Of a DNA stretch of 63,588 bases, positions 40,534-48,977 are shown one piece after another. Position 1 is the first letter of the stretch. Each line of letters starts with the position of its first letter. Below the pieces are notes generated by a model, which was given only the letters and a program-made list of their open reading frames with translations, was not told where the DNA came from and made no database searches. Location: positions 1 to 63,588 of the forward strand of contig CAJQPT010000028.1 of assembly GCA_905480285.1 (NCBI GenBank), read 5' to 3'. A program made the position numbers and the translations under genes. The DNA is from an uncultured bacterium (GTDB taxonomy: Bacteria; Planctomycetota; UBA1135; GCA-002686595).

Positions 40534-43014
40534 CTAGAGAGTCGGCGCGCTGACCGGGTCGTGGACGATCTGCTTGATGCGTCCGTTCTTCTGGATCTCA
40601 GTCCCGACGCCGCCGCGCGAGGTCGTGCGGTACTTGACCGTGGAGATGTTCTTCTGGGCCCCGCGGTTGGTCTCCACCGTGAGCAGGTCTCGGTCCCCGC
40701 GGCTCGCCTTGAAGCCCAGCAAGGCGTCGTCCTTGGCGACCTTGATGAGCTGGACCCCCTTGCCCGGCCCGCCGAGGTAGTTGATCTCCTCCGCGGCGCA
40801 CACGATCGCTCGGCAGCGCTGGGTGACGGCGAGGATGGTCTCGCTGCCGTGCAGCTTGAGCGCCCCGATGACGGCCTTGCCGGCGCTCGGCCTTGCGAAG
40901 CGCCGGCCAGACCGGGTGGAGGGCTCCTGGAACTTGTCGAGGCCGAAGCGGAGGGCATAGCCATCGCTCGTGGCCGCGAAGCCGTGGATCATGGGGCAGG
41001 AGTCGGGGCGCTTGGGGTCCTCGGCGATACTGCCCTTGAGCGTGCGGGGGTCGAATGAGATGACCGCGACGATGCGCTCCCCGTCCTTCAGCTTGAAGAG
41101 CTTCTGGATCGGCTCGCCGAATCCCGTTGATGAGGGGAGGTCCGCGAAGCGGGCGGTGTAGCAGGTGCCTGCGGAGGAGAAGAAACCCACCGTCGCGCGG
41201 GTCGATCCGGCCACGCATGCGAGGACGCTATCTCCGTCGCGGATCCGTGACTTGGACGGCTCCTTGATCTCCTTCTGTCGCTTGACCCAGCCGTCCCGGG
41301 TGACGAGCAGGTGGGTGTCCTCGGCGACGATGAAGTCCTCCTCCGAGTATTCGACCTCCTCGGTCGGGGCCTCGATCACGGTACGGCGCTTGGCCTCCTT
41401 GGACTTTCCGAGCTCCTTGAGCACGTCCCGGAGCTCCTCGCGGACGATGCCCCAGCGTCCGGATGAAGCCGGGTCGCTGTCGTCGTCCCCGAGCAGGCCG
41501 CGGATCTCGTCGGCGCGCGTGCGCTTGGCCTCGAGCTCGTCGAGCACGAGGTTGATCTCGAGCTTGGCGAGCCGGTACAGCTTGAGCTCGAGGATCGCGT
41601 CGGTTTGCTCCTCGTCGAGCTGCTTGTACTTCTTGAGGATCTTCTTGGCCGCATCGGCCTTTCCGCTCGACGCCCGGATGATCCGGATGATGTCGTCGAG
41701 GGCGTCGAAGACGAGGGCGAACCCCTCAAGGATGTGGATCCGCTTCTCCAGTCCCTGAAGCTCGTTCCGAAGGCGCCGGGTCACGACGTCGAGCCGGAAG
41801 TGGAGGAAGTGCCACAGGACCTCCTTCAGGCCGAGCCGGGACGGGGCGCCCACCTCGGGGTTTTCGGTGGGGACGAGGCAGGTGAGGTTGTAGCTGTAGT
41901 TGACCTGTAGGTTGGTGTGCTTGTGGAGGTACGCCAGCACCTTCTGCTCGTCCGCGTCCTTCTTGAGGTCCAGCTCGACCCGGATGTCCTCCGCGGACAG
42001 GTCGCGGACGTCGAGGATCAGCGCCATCTTGCGCTGGACGACGATCTGACCGATCTGCTCCACGAGGGTCGCCTTGTTGACGCCGTAGGGCACGCTCGAG
42101 ATGACCATCGTCTTCGTGCTGCGCGACTTCAGCTTGCGGTCGATCACACACGTGCCGCGAATCTTGATGCCACCTGAGCCACTCTTGTAGATCTCGCGCA
42201 GCTGCTCCCGCGAGGCGATGACATGCCCGCCGGTGGGGAAGTCCGGGCCCTGCACGGCATCGTTGGCCACGAGCTGGTAGTCCTTGACCTCCGGGTCCGC
42301 CAGCACCTTGAGGCAAGCGGAGATCGTCTCTGCCATGTTGTGCGGCGGAATGTTGGTGGCCATTCCGACCGCGATCCCCGCGCCGCCGTTGACCAGCAGG
42401 TTGGGGTAGCGAGCGGGTAGCACCACCGGCTCCTCGTTTGTGCCGTCGTAGTTGGGCCGGAAGGGGACCGTGCCGTTTCGGATGTCGTCGAGCAGCGGCA
42501 GAGCGGGGGGCGCGAGCCGGCACTCGGTGTACCGGTAGGCGGCCGCGGAGTCGCCGTCGATGGAGCCGAAGTTGCCGTGACCGTCCACCAGGTTGTGGCG
42601 CATCTGCCACGGCTGCGCCATGCGGACCAGGGCGTCGTAGAGGGCCGTATCCCCGTGGGGGTGGAAGTCCTTGAGGGCAGCCCCTACGACCCCCGCACAC
42701 TTGCGGGGTTTCGCGTCCGGGAGCATGCGCTCGCGGAGCATCGTGTACAGGATCCGGCGCTGTACGGGTTTGAGCCCGTCACGCACGTCCGGGAGGGCTC
42801 GGCTCGTGATGACCGATAGCGAGTAGTTGAGGTAGCGAGCCTGGGCCGCCTCGTGAAGCGCGACCGCCTCCTCACCGTTTCCGGATACGCCGTCGCTGGA
42901 CCCGCCGTCGCCGCCGGCTCCACCTGAGTCCTCGAAGAGCCCGGGGGCTGACTCCTTGGATCGTTCGCTGGTCCTTGTTTTCTTCGTCGATCTCGACGTC
43001 TTGGTGCGCGCCAC
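40534..43014 (-). CDS. parC: DNA topoisomerase IV subunit A (ParC-type)
   Basis: DNA cleavage/religation subunit, 826 residues. The first ~45 residues are a Lys/Arg then Gly/Ser-rich tail. The breakage domain starts with YLNYSLSVITSRALPDVRDGLKP-like sequence and carries the catalytic Tyr162 in AAYRYTE. GNFGSIDGD and MATNIPPHNMAE are also diagnostic. A coiled-coil connector (about 430-520) precedes a beta-pinwheel C-domain whose final blade has TTSRGGVG, a weak GyrA-box-like sequence, in line with ParC rather than GyrA. I start at GTG 43014 (VARTKTS); the longer frame adds 30 unconserved residues. A TATCGT box lies about 63 bases upstream. It forms an operon with parE. Confidence 0.92.
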   Translation of the reverse strand: MARTKTSRSTKKTRTSERSKESAPGLFEDSGGAGGDGGSSDGVSGNGEEAVALHEAAQARYLNYSLSVITSRALPDVRDGLKPVQRRILYTMLRERMLPDAKPRKCAGVVGAALKDFHPHGDTALYDALVRMAQPWQMRHNLVDGHGNFGSIDGDSAAAYRYTECRLAPPALPLLDDIRNGTVPFRPNYDGTNEEPVVLPARYPNLLVNGGAGIAVGMATNIPPHNMAETISACLKVLADPEVKDYQLVANDAVQGPDFPTGGHVIASREQLREIYKSGSGGIKIRGTCVIDRKLKSRSTKTMVISSVPYGVNKATLVEQIGQIVVQRKMALILDVRDLSAEDIRVELDLKKDADEQKVLAYLHKHTNLQVNYSYNLTCLVPTENPEVGAPSRLGLKEVLWHFLHFRLDVVTRRLRNELQGLEKRIHILEGFALVFDALDDIIRIIRASSGKADAAKKILKKYKQLDEEQTDAILELKLYRLAKLEINLVLDELEAKRTRADEIRGLLGDDDSDPASSGRWGIVREELRDVLKELGKSKEAKRRTVIEAPTEEVEYSEEDFIVAEDTHLLVTRDGWVKRQKEIKEPSKSRIRDGDSVLACVAGSTRATVGFFSSAGTCYTARFADLPSSTGFGEPIQKLFKLKDGERIVAVISFDPRTLKGSIAEDPKRPDSCPMIHGFAATSDGYALRFGLDKFQEPSTRSGRRFARPSAGKAVIGALKLHGSETILAVTQRCRAIVCAAEEINYLGGPGKGVQLIKVAKDDALLGFKASRGDRDLLTVETNRGAQKNISTVKYRTTSRGGVGTEIQKNGRIKQIVHDPVSAPTL

Positions 43015-43122
43015 TGGAGGGTCCTCGATGCTCGCCCGCGCACGCCCGGGGCGGCTCACGCTGGGGAACCCGCGCACGATAGAGGCGCGGGGAGGGCCGT
43101 ACAACCCCGCGGCGGTCTCGGG

Positions 43123-43476
43123 CTACGCTTCCTGCCAGAGAGCCGCGTCGATCACCGATGCGGCATGCAGCACGAACCCGATGATGCCGGGGAGGATCAG
43201 GAACCAGAGGCCGTAACCAATGGTCGTCCCCAGGAAGAGGAAGGCGGCCGAGAAGACCCGGCCCTGCACGAGCTGACCCAGTCCCGGGACGAAGAAGGAG
43301 GCCAAGGCAGCCAGGACGTTGCCCGAGGAGCCCCGCCGGGACCGCTTGGGGTGTCCGATCCGGACAAGGTCCTCTTCGGGGAGGCCTTCGGCCTGGTCGC
43401 GGTAGATGCGTAGGGAAACCATGGGGCCTCTTGTTGGGAGGTCATCGGCACCAATTTCATCGGGCCCCGAGTTCAT
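43123..43476 (-). CDS. Small membrane protein, TM2-like
   Basis: A 117-residue protein with a soluble N-terminal half (MVSLRIYRDQAEGLPEEDL, basic GHPKRSRRGSS) and two or three hydrophobic segments from about residue 60 (NVLAALASFFVPGLGQLVQGR, FSAAFLFLGTTIGYGLWFL, GIIGFVLHAASVIDAAL). The 'FFVPGLGQL..G' phrase resembles TM2-domain and related small membrane proteins. The start at 43476 is supported by its ATGA overlap with the upstream zinc-ribbon gene. Function unknown; it sits between topoisomerase IV and mqnA on the same strand without an obvious link to either. Confidence 0.7.
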   Translation of the reverse strand: MNSGPDEIGADDLPTRGPMVSLRIYRDQAEGLPEEDLVRIGHPKRSRRGSSGNVLAALASFFVPGLGQLVQGRVFSAAFLFLGTTIGYGLWFLILPGIIGFVLHAASVIDAALWQEA

Positions 43477-43658
43477 GCTCCGAGGCTCCGCAGGATGAGC
43501 CAGCCCAGCATGAAGATCGCCGGCCCCGACGAGATGCACCCCGCCTTGAGGTGCCGCTGCTGGAGCGAGCCGGCGCAGCCGGGGCAAACCCTCGGCGCCG
43601 GCCTGGGGAGGACCTGCCCGCAGTGCGGGCATTGTTTGGAGTCGATCAGGCGCGGCAT
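43473..43658 (-). CDS. Small zinc-ribbon membrane protein
   Basis: A 61-residue protein with an N-terminal zinc ribbon (KQCPHCGQV and RVCPGCAG) and one C-terminal hydrophobic segment (AIFMLGWLILRSL). This zinc-ribbon-plus-anchor form is common among tiny bacterial membrane proteins of unknown role. It overlaps the TM2-like gene by four bases and starts fifteen bases before the mqnA stop. A TAGCCT box on the minus strand (43671-43676) lies fifteen bases ahead of its ATG, inside the end of mqnA. The pairing suggests that the two small membrane proteins act together. Confidence 0.7.
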   Translation of the reverse strand: MPRLIDSKQCPHCGQVLPRPAPRVCPGCAGSLQQRHLKAGCISSGPAIFMLGWLILRSLGA

Positions 43659-43673
43659 GGGGCTCTTCTGAGG

Positions 43674-44498
43674 CTAATGCTCTGTGCCGCTCAGATCGAT
43701 CGGGTCCGGGAGGATGTTGCGGGGGCAGACGCCCGCCAGCGCTGCGCGGCGCTGAAACTCGGCCAGGCTGGGCGCCATGGACGCCCCGGGGTCGTAGCTG
43801 CACTCCTCGGACAGGTACTCAAAGCACTTGCCTTCGGGGAGGCCCCACTCGGTCGCCGCCTGCGCCGAGAGCTGTCGGATGGAGGCCCGCCCCGCCTCCC
43901 GGGCCCGGGCGAAGGCTCCGAGGTGGGGCTCGATGTCCACGTCGCCGCGGACGATCCAGGCGGCGAAGATGAAGGGCAAGCCCGTGCGCCGCCGCCACTC
44001 CTCGCTGGGATTCCAGGCGGGAGCGTCAATGGTCAGGGTCTCACGCAGCGCCGGGTCTCCAATGCGGAGCCACGCGTCTGCGTCCTCTTCCTCGCGCGGA
44101 TCTGCGCCCAGGGGCACCTCCTCGTACCTCGGGGGCCCGCCCTCTCGCTCGTGGAGTAGCGTCCGTGTGAGGGCCGCCGCCGCGCGGCTGGAGGGGTCCA
44201 TGGCGATGGATTGCACTTCCTGGATTGGCTTGCGGAGGAAGACCTGCACGCTCCCCACGTAGCTCTCGCCCGCCACACCGATGCCGTCGATGAAACGATA
44301 GCCCGGCGTGCGAAAGAGCTCGATGGAGGAGACCAGGGCGACGTCGATCTCGCCGCCGCGGAGCTGATCAATGAGGACCGCCGGCACGGCATGGTGGAGG
44401 TCGATCCCCGGCTCATCACCGAGGCCCAGGTCGAGGGGGCGGCCGACGAGGTAGGGGACGGAGCCCACGCGGAGGGCGCTTGTCTTGGGGGGGGGCAT
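43674..44498 (-). CDS. mqnA: Chorismate dehydratase MqnA (futalosine menaquinone pathway)
   Basis: Converts chorismate to 3-[(1-carboxyvinyl)oxy]benzoate, the first step of the futalosine route to menaquinone; cytosolic. The 274-residue protein has the substrate-binding-protein-like fold of the MqnA/MqnD family: LRVGSVPYLVGRPLD at the start, QLRGGEIDVALVSSIELFRT, GIGVAGESYVGSVQVFLRKP, IAMDPSSRAAAALTRTLL and LPFIFAAWIVR. These match MqnA closely. No other menaquinone gene is next to it. The start is ATG 44498; further upstream the frame runs into the tandem-repeat array. A TAGACT box lies ten bases upstream. Confidence 0.9.
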   Translation of the reverse strand: MPPPKTSALRVGSVPYLVGRPLDLGLGDEPGIDLHHAVPAVLIDQLRGGEIDVALVSSIELFRTPGYRFIDGIGVAGESYVGSVQVFLRKPIQEVQSIAMDPSSRAAAALTRTLLHEREGGPPRYEEVPLGADPREEEDADAWLRIGDPALRETLTIDAPAWNPSEEWRRRTGLPFIFAAWIVRGDVDIEPHLGAFARAREAGRASIRQLSAQAATEWGLPEGKCFEYLSEECSYDPGASMAPSLAEFQRRAALAGVCPRNILPDPIDLSGTEH

Positions 44499-44508
44499 GG
44501 CAGCCAGG

Positions 44509-44514
44509 AGTCTA
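44509..44514 (-). promoter_or_regulatory. Candidate -10 box of mqnA
   Basis: TAGACT on the minus strand, ten bases before the mqnA ATG. No -35 is evident. Confidence 0.35.
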
Positions 44515-44664
44515 GCGGTCGAGCCCGCGCACGAATCTGTTGAAGGCTGCAACGCCCGGCGGATTGATCCGTCTCGCCCGTGAGGGCCTGAAGGGTCAGC
44601 TCGACGGTCCTGGCCTCTCTCGCCCCCAGGGGGGGCGCCTGGGCCGTGAACTCCGGAGAGCCGT

Positions 44665-44808
44665 CCCCCGGAGCGCGACGGCTCCGGAATGCGGCGGCTC
44701 CGGAATGCGGCGGCCCCGAAACGCGATGGCCCCGAAACGCGATGGCCTCGAAACGCGATGGCCTCGAAACGCAATGGCTGAGGAGCGGGATGGCTCCGAA
44801 GCGTGATG
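44665..44808. repeat. 16-base tandem repeat, nine units
   Basis: Nine head-to-tail 16-base units with core CCGAAACGCGATGGC. Units at 44681 and 44697 are identical (GCTCCGGAATGCGGCG), as are 44713 and 44729 (GCCCCGAAACGCGATG); 44745 and 44761 differ by one or two bases from them. The flanking units are diverged. It lies in the 550-base divergent region between mqnA and the FG-GAP gene. The length is not a multiple of three, so it is not a coding repeat. Confidence 0.92.
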
Positions 44809-44955
44809 ACCATGGAATACCCGGACCAAGAGAAGTCAGCGATCATGAACTGTCCGCCCCGAGACCAAGTGACGATGAGGCACTCAGGGTCCGCAAGCGC
44901 CCTCCTTGAGCGCCCATGTGGTAAGCCCCACGCCTATGGAGGTTCCGGCCATCGG

Positions 44956-45045
44956 GAGTTCCGGCGTAGAGGACTCCGGGGCAGTGGCCTCCTGGGCAGT
45001 GGCCTCCGGGGCAGTGGCCTCCGGCGCAGGGGCCTCCGGCGCCGG
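44956..45045. repeat. 15-base tandem repeat upstream of the FG-GAP gene
   Basis: Six units of 15 bases, consensus GGCCTCCGGGGCAGT (from 44956; best copies 44971-45015), ending four bases before the predicted ATG of the FG-GAP gene. A second repeat family in the same intergenic region as the 16-base array. Between them (44809-44955) the sequence is moderately AT-richer and could hold the promoter. The unit keeps frame, so the gene start could in principle move into the repeats. Confidence 0.88.
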
Positions 45046-45048
45046 GGC

Positions 45049-46509
45049 ATGGTCCGCTGGCGGTGGGCTCTGGCGCTGTGGATCGCAGCCGTGGCGGGGG
45101 CCGGGCTTCAAGCGAGTCCTGGGCCGGGATGGGGGCCTGTACTGGGAGCACTCCTCGGGAGGCACTTCGCCGGCCTCCTGCCAGCGAGCATCGCCGGGCC
45201 GGAGGAGCAGGGACCCCTGGCCCGCCTCGATGGGTGGGCGGACGCCCCGGTCGAACTTGTTCGATCTGCGGCCCGCGGGCGCCCGCCCGGTCTCGGCGCG
45301 GCGGTCTCATTTGCTGCTGCCTCCCCGGGTGGGCCGGTGCTGCTCGGCGCGGCTCCGGCCGGCCTGTCGGCGGGGGTAGGAGGGCTCGTCCTTGGCGCGG
45401 CTCGGGGCGGGCCACAGCAGGGCTGGAGGGTCGGCGGCGCCGGCTCATGGTGGCAAGGGCCTTCCGGCCCCTCTGGCGCGCCGGGGCTGGAGGGCCCTTC
45501 CAGGGGAGATGATGAGCAAGGGCGGGCCATGGCGTCTGCGGTCGGGTGGACAGCCATCGGGGCGCCAAGCGCGCGGCTGGGCGAGTCACAGGTCGGCGCA
45601 GTCACGCTCGTTCACTTCAGCCCCGGAGCAGGCCGTGGAGTGACCACCCAGGTTCTGCGCCCTCCGGCTGGCATGGCCGGGGGAGGCTTCGGCGCGGCTC
45701 TTGCCTTCCTTGAAGCGAGGGGTGAACCCCGAGTGCTGGCGGTCGGCGCTCCGTTTGAGACGGACCCTGTGACAGGGCTGCCGCTGGTGGGGGCAGTGCA
45801 CCTGTTCGAGCCGATCGGAGGTGCTGGCGATGCCCGGCTCTCCCGCTGGGGGCTGGTCCAGACCATGCGACCGGAGTCGCCTGGGATCGGGATGGCGTTC
45901 GGAGCCTCCCTCGCCTGGGTCGATGGGGACCTCGCGATCGGTGCCCCGGGTCATGGCAGCCTTGCGCCTGGGGCGGGGAGCGTCTTCGGGGTCTCGAGGT
46001 CCGGGGATCGACTCTGGTCCCTCGGGTCGCCGCAGGCGGGCGCGAGGTTTGGAGCCGCCGTCTGCTCACTGCCCGTGGCGTGGGGTCCAGGACGGCCCGG
46101 CCTCGCGGTGACCGCAGCCGGACGCGGGGTGGTTCATGTGCACGACCTCCTGGCGGGTGCCCCGCAGGTGGTCGCGACGCTTCGCGGCCGGCCTGGCGGA
46201 GGCTTTGGGCTCGCGCTGGCTGCGGTCGGGGAGCAGCTCCTGGTCGGGGCGCCGTTCGAAGGCGTGGGGGGGGTCCCGCTTGCCGGGCATGTCCAGCGCT
46301 TCCTCGCGGGTCGAGGTGAGGAGGCTGTCGAGACGCTCTCCGCGCCGTCGCCGACGATCGGTGGGGAGTTCGGGGTGTCCCTTGCGGCCTCTCGAGGGCG
46401 CGATGGCGTCCACTGGCTCGCTGTAGGCGAGCCGGGGAGTCATCACGGCTGCGATTCGATCCGCTCGAGCTGCCGCCCGGGTCGGGTCGCTGTCTTCGTG
46501 CTGCCGTGA
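45049..46509 (+). CDS. Exported FG-GAP (integrin alpha-like) beta-propeller protein
   Basis: A 486-residue secreted protein. I start at ATG 45049, which gives a proper signal peptide (MVRWRWALALWIAAVAGAG, cleavage near LQAS); the frame upstream runs through short DNA repeats. The body carries at least four FG-GAP blades, each with 'FGxxLA...LAVGAP' phrasing: FGAALAFLEARG...LAVGAPFE, FGASLAWVDGDLAIGAPGH, FGLALAAVGEQLLVGAPFEG and FGVSLAASRG...LAVGEPGS. This is a cell-surface or extracellular beta-propeller, often used for adhesion or ligand binding. Two cysteines near the end may form a disulfide. It is convergent with the PP2C gene. Confidence 0.82.
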   Translation: MVRWRWALALWIAAVAGAGLQASPGPGWGPVLGALLGRHFAGLLPASIAGPEEQGPLARLDGWADAPVELVRSAARGRPPGLGAAVSFAAASPGGPVLLGAAPAGLSAGVGGLVLGAARGGPQQGWRVGGAGSWWQGPSGPSGAPGLEGPSRGDDEQGRAMASAVGWTAIGAPSARLGESQVGAVTLVHFSPGAGRGVTTQVLRPPAGMAGGGFGAALAFLEARGEPRVLAVGAPFETDPVTGLPLVGAVHLFEPIGGAGDARLSRWGLVQTMRPESPGIGMAFGASLAWVDGDLAIGAPGHGSLAPGAGSVFGVSRSGDRLWSLGSPQAGARFGAAVCSLPVAWGPGRPGLAVTAAGRGVVHVHDLLAGAPQVVATLRGRPGGGFGLALAAVGEQLLVGAPFEGVGGVPLAGHVQRFLAGRGEEAVETLSAPSPTIGGEFGVSLAASRGRDGVHWLAVGEPGSHHGCDSIRSSCRPGRVAVFVLP

Positions 46510-46655
46510 TCGAGTCGGAGGATCGCGATGAGGCTGGCCCGGCCCGGCGGCTTCGCCTTGACCGGGGCCCGATCGTAGGAACTCGACCACCTGACCTTGA
46601 TCAGAGGGGCATGCGCTGGGGATGAGCCGCCGGCAAAGGGCATGGGCCTGCTCGA

Positions 46656-47483
46656 TCAGCGCCCGGTTCGCCGGATGGCCAAGAGGGTCATGTCGTCCGC
46701 CTTTCCCAGCTGATGAGAGCGGGAGCGCGAGGTCATTGACCGCCGCATCCTCTCGGAGCACAGATCTGTCAGGCGAGCCGTCGCCGCGGGGAGGGGGCCG
46801 GACCGGAGGCAGTCGACGACCTCGGACTGCCGCACATTGTCGGTCACTCCGTCGGTGGCGATGAGCGCCGTGTCCCCGCGCCTCAGGTCCATGCGAGGTC
46901 CGAGGTGGACGGACATGGACGCGACACCTAGCCCGTTGGAGACGAGGTGTCGTTCGGGGTGGGCCAGGGCTTGCTCCTCTTCAATCAGGCCCCGTTGGAG
47001 CGCGCGACCCACCGGGGAGTGCGCTGGCGTGCGATACCGGCACGTCCCGTCGCTGGCGAGAATCATCACCTCCGCGTCTCCGGAGTGGAGCGTCTGGACC
47101 CGGTCGCCGCAAATGACCGCGCCTGCGATCGTGGCGCCGCCACCGGGATAGCGCTCCAGCACCTGGGCGTGGGCCTGCCGGACGGCCCGAATTGCCCTCT
47201 GGATCGGAGACCCCAGGTCCGTCGGCCGAGCGAGCTCCTCGGCAATGGTTGTGGCCGAGAGTCGTGCGACCTTGGCTCCGGACGCCATGCCTCCCATCCC
47301 GTCGATCGCGAATCCGATGAGCCCCTGTTCGCCCTCGGCGCCGAGGAAGGCCGAGTCCTCTCCATCGGCGCGGGCGGGGGAGGAGAGGCAGACCCAGCAG
47401 ACCTCGAAGGGTCCGAGGGTGGCTTGCTTCACCGGAGCAGCGACCGCGCAGGGCTCGGGGAAGATGATCTCTGTCCAGCTCAT
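46656..47483 (-). CDS. PP2C-family serine/threonine phosphatase
   Basis: A 275-residue soluble protein phosphatase (PPM/SpoIIE fold), probably opposing Ser/Thr kinases. Metal-binding and core motifs are FAIDGMGGMASGAKVA (54-69, first aspartate; the usual DGMGGH histidine is Met here), GGGATIAGAVI, VQTLHSGDAEVMIL, DTALIATDGVTDNV and the final Asp pair in GKADDMTLLAI. I start at ATG 47483 (MSWTE); a GTG at 47546 would add a short N-terminal helix and is also possible. It is downstream of htrA by about 106 bases on the same strand. No kinase is nearby. Confidence 0.85.
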   Translation of the reverse strand: MSWTEIIFPEPCAVAAPVKQATLGPFEVCWVCLSSPARADGEDSAFLGAEGEQGLIGFAIDGMGGMASGAKVARLSATTIAEELARPTDLGSPIQRAIRAVRQAHAQVLERYPGGGATIAGAVICGDRVQTLHSGDAEVMILASDGTCRYRTPAHSPVGRALQRGLIEEEQALAHPERHLVSNGLGVASMSVHLGPRMDLRRGDTALIATDGVTDNVRQSEVVDCLRSGPLPAATARLTDLCSERMRRSMTSRSRSHQLGKADDMTLLAIRRTGR

Positions 47484-47589
47484 CGTGGGGTCGGCTCGGG
47501 GCCTCTGCGCCTCGCGCCAGACGGCGAAGTCGGCTGCGGTCTCCACGGCCGAAGGGGGCGCTCCGGTGCGGCCCGTTTGGATCTGAAGG

Positions 47590-48651
47590 TCAGCGCTCGG
47601 TGAGGACGGTGGACACGTTGAAGACCCGCCCGTCACGCCACAGGCGAACGGTCGTCGGCTCCTCTGGGGAGGCCTCGATGAGGGAGTTCGTGAAGCTCTG
47701 GGAGTCGGTGAGCTCGCGGGAGCCCACGGCCAACAGGATGTCGCCTTCCTTGATCTTGGCGGAGTCCGCGGGTGTGTCTGGATAGACCGACCGGACCTTG
47801 ACCACGCTTCGCCCGGTGTACCCCGCCTCGCGATCGGCACGAAGCGACCGGCCAACCTCCCAGCGGGAGAAGGTGCCCACGCCGAGGTAGGCGCGCCTCA
47901 CGCGCCCATGGGCAGCGATCTCGTCAACGACCTTGCGGACGATGGACGCAGGGATCGCGAACGCGAGCCCCTCGTCTCCATTGGAGGCGAGGCCCACGGC
48001 GACGGTGATCCCCACCGCTCGGCCCTCCACATCAACGAGCGGGCCGCCGCTGTTCCCTGGGTTGATCGCGGCGTCCGTCTGGATGTAGTTCTCGTACTCG
48101 GCGATGTCGAGGTTGTTGCGGCCGTGCCCGTTCACGACGCCGAGCGTCACGGTGTGGCCGAGGCTCAGGGGGTTCCCGACCGCGAGCACAAGCTCCCCGA
48201 CGGGCGGGAGCTCGGTGCGCAGGGCCATCGGTGAGAATTCCCGCTCGCCAGCGATCTTGAGGACCGCGAGATCGGTGGACTCGTCCGAACCCAGGAGCTC
48301 GGCATCGCAGCGCTCGCCGCTGGTGAAGACCACCCGGAAGGCGGTCGCACCGGTGATCACATGGTGGTTGGTGACCACGAGCCCTGACGAGTCGATGACC
48401 ACGCCCGAACCGTCGAGAATCTTCCTCAGGCGACCGCGGCTCCTTCGGAAGGATTCCACCTGAACCACGGACCGGGCAGCGTCAGCGCTCGCGGTCTGGA
48501 GGGCCTGCGAGACCTGTGCGGCGGCCTGGCGCGGGTCCAGGTCGGTCTGTGGATACCGCTGCCCGAGACCAAACGCCGCGGCAATGAGGCCTGCGGCGGC
48601 GGAGGCGAGGCCGAGGGTGCCGATCTGGGGGCGCCGTTGGGAGTGACTCAT
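47590..48651 (-). CDS. HtrA/DegP-type serine protease with PDZ domain
   Basis: Envelope quality-control protease of 353 residues. One N-terminal hydrophobic segment (about 11-30) anchors or exports it. The trypsin-like triad is His97 (VVTNHHVITG), Asp127 (STDLAVLKI) and Ser201 (INPGNSGGPLV). A single PDZ domain follows (about 245-345: AYLGVGTFSRWEVGR, SVVKVRSVYPDTPADSAKIKEGDILLAVG). This single-PDZ arrangement resembles DegS and the PDZ proteases of Gram-positives. A TATAAG sequence about 50 bases upstream is a candidate -10 box. The PP2C gene follows on the same strand and may be coregulated. Confidence 0.92.
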   Translation of the reverse strand: MSHSQRRPQIGTLGLASAAAGLIAAAFGLGQRYPQTDLDPRQAAAQVSQALQTASADAARSVVQVESFRRSRGRLRKILDGSGVVIDSSGLVVTNHHVITGATAFRVVFTSGERCDAELLGSDESTDLAVLKIAGEREFSPMALRTELPPVGELVLAVGNPLSLGHTVTLGVVNGHGRNNLDIAEYENYIQTDAAINPGNSGGPLVDVEGRAVGITVAVGLASNGDEGLAFAIPASIVRKVVDEIAAHGRVRRAYLGVGTFSRWEVGRSLRADREAGYTGRSVVKVRSVYPDTPADSAKIKEGDILLAVGSRELTDSQSFTNSLIEASPEEPTTVRLWRDGRVFNVSTVLTER

Positions 48652-48977
48652 GGGAGCTTGGGACGAAATGGAGCGCGTTGTCTCGCCCGCTTACATTCCT
48701 CTTATAGCGTGCCATCGGGTCTTGGATGCGTTCCTGCATTCTTGGTCCAGATCGCTTACTCTCAACGTACGCCAACAATCGATGGCGCGGCCGTACCGAC
48801 TAAGGGTGTTCCCCACGTCCTGGCGCAGATCCGATCCCGATCGGAGATGTGCTCCGACTGGAGACCGTTGCCTCCATCGGCCCCTTCCCTCAACAGTCTG
48901 CCCCTCAGCCACCTCGATAGAGCCCTCACCGCGGCAACTCTCGCCCCGGCGTCCTATCGATGAACCACCGACCTCCC
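48652..48977. other. 326-base divergent intergenic region
   Basis: Between htrA (minus) and the Cys-pair repeat gene (plus). On the minus strand TATAAG (48701-48706) is a -10 candidate for htrA, and two GGAAC-type motifs further upstream would fit an ECF-sigma -35, though spacing is not decisive. The half nearer the repeat gene shows no clear promoter; TATCGA lies next to a possible earlier ATG at 48960. No small gene seen. Confidence 0.45.

Noticed and set aside
44665-45045. Regular repeats considered as a CRISPR array
   Set aside because: Units are directly adjacent without spacers and only 15-16 bases long; no cas genes in the window.
48652-48977. ECF-type promoter (GGAAC...GTC) for htrA
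   Set aside because: GGAAC motifs exist but none has a matching element at the usual spacing; left as a weak remark.
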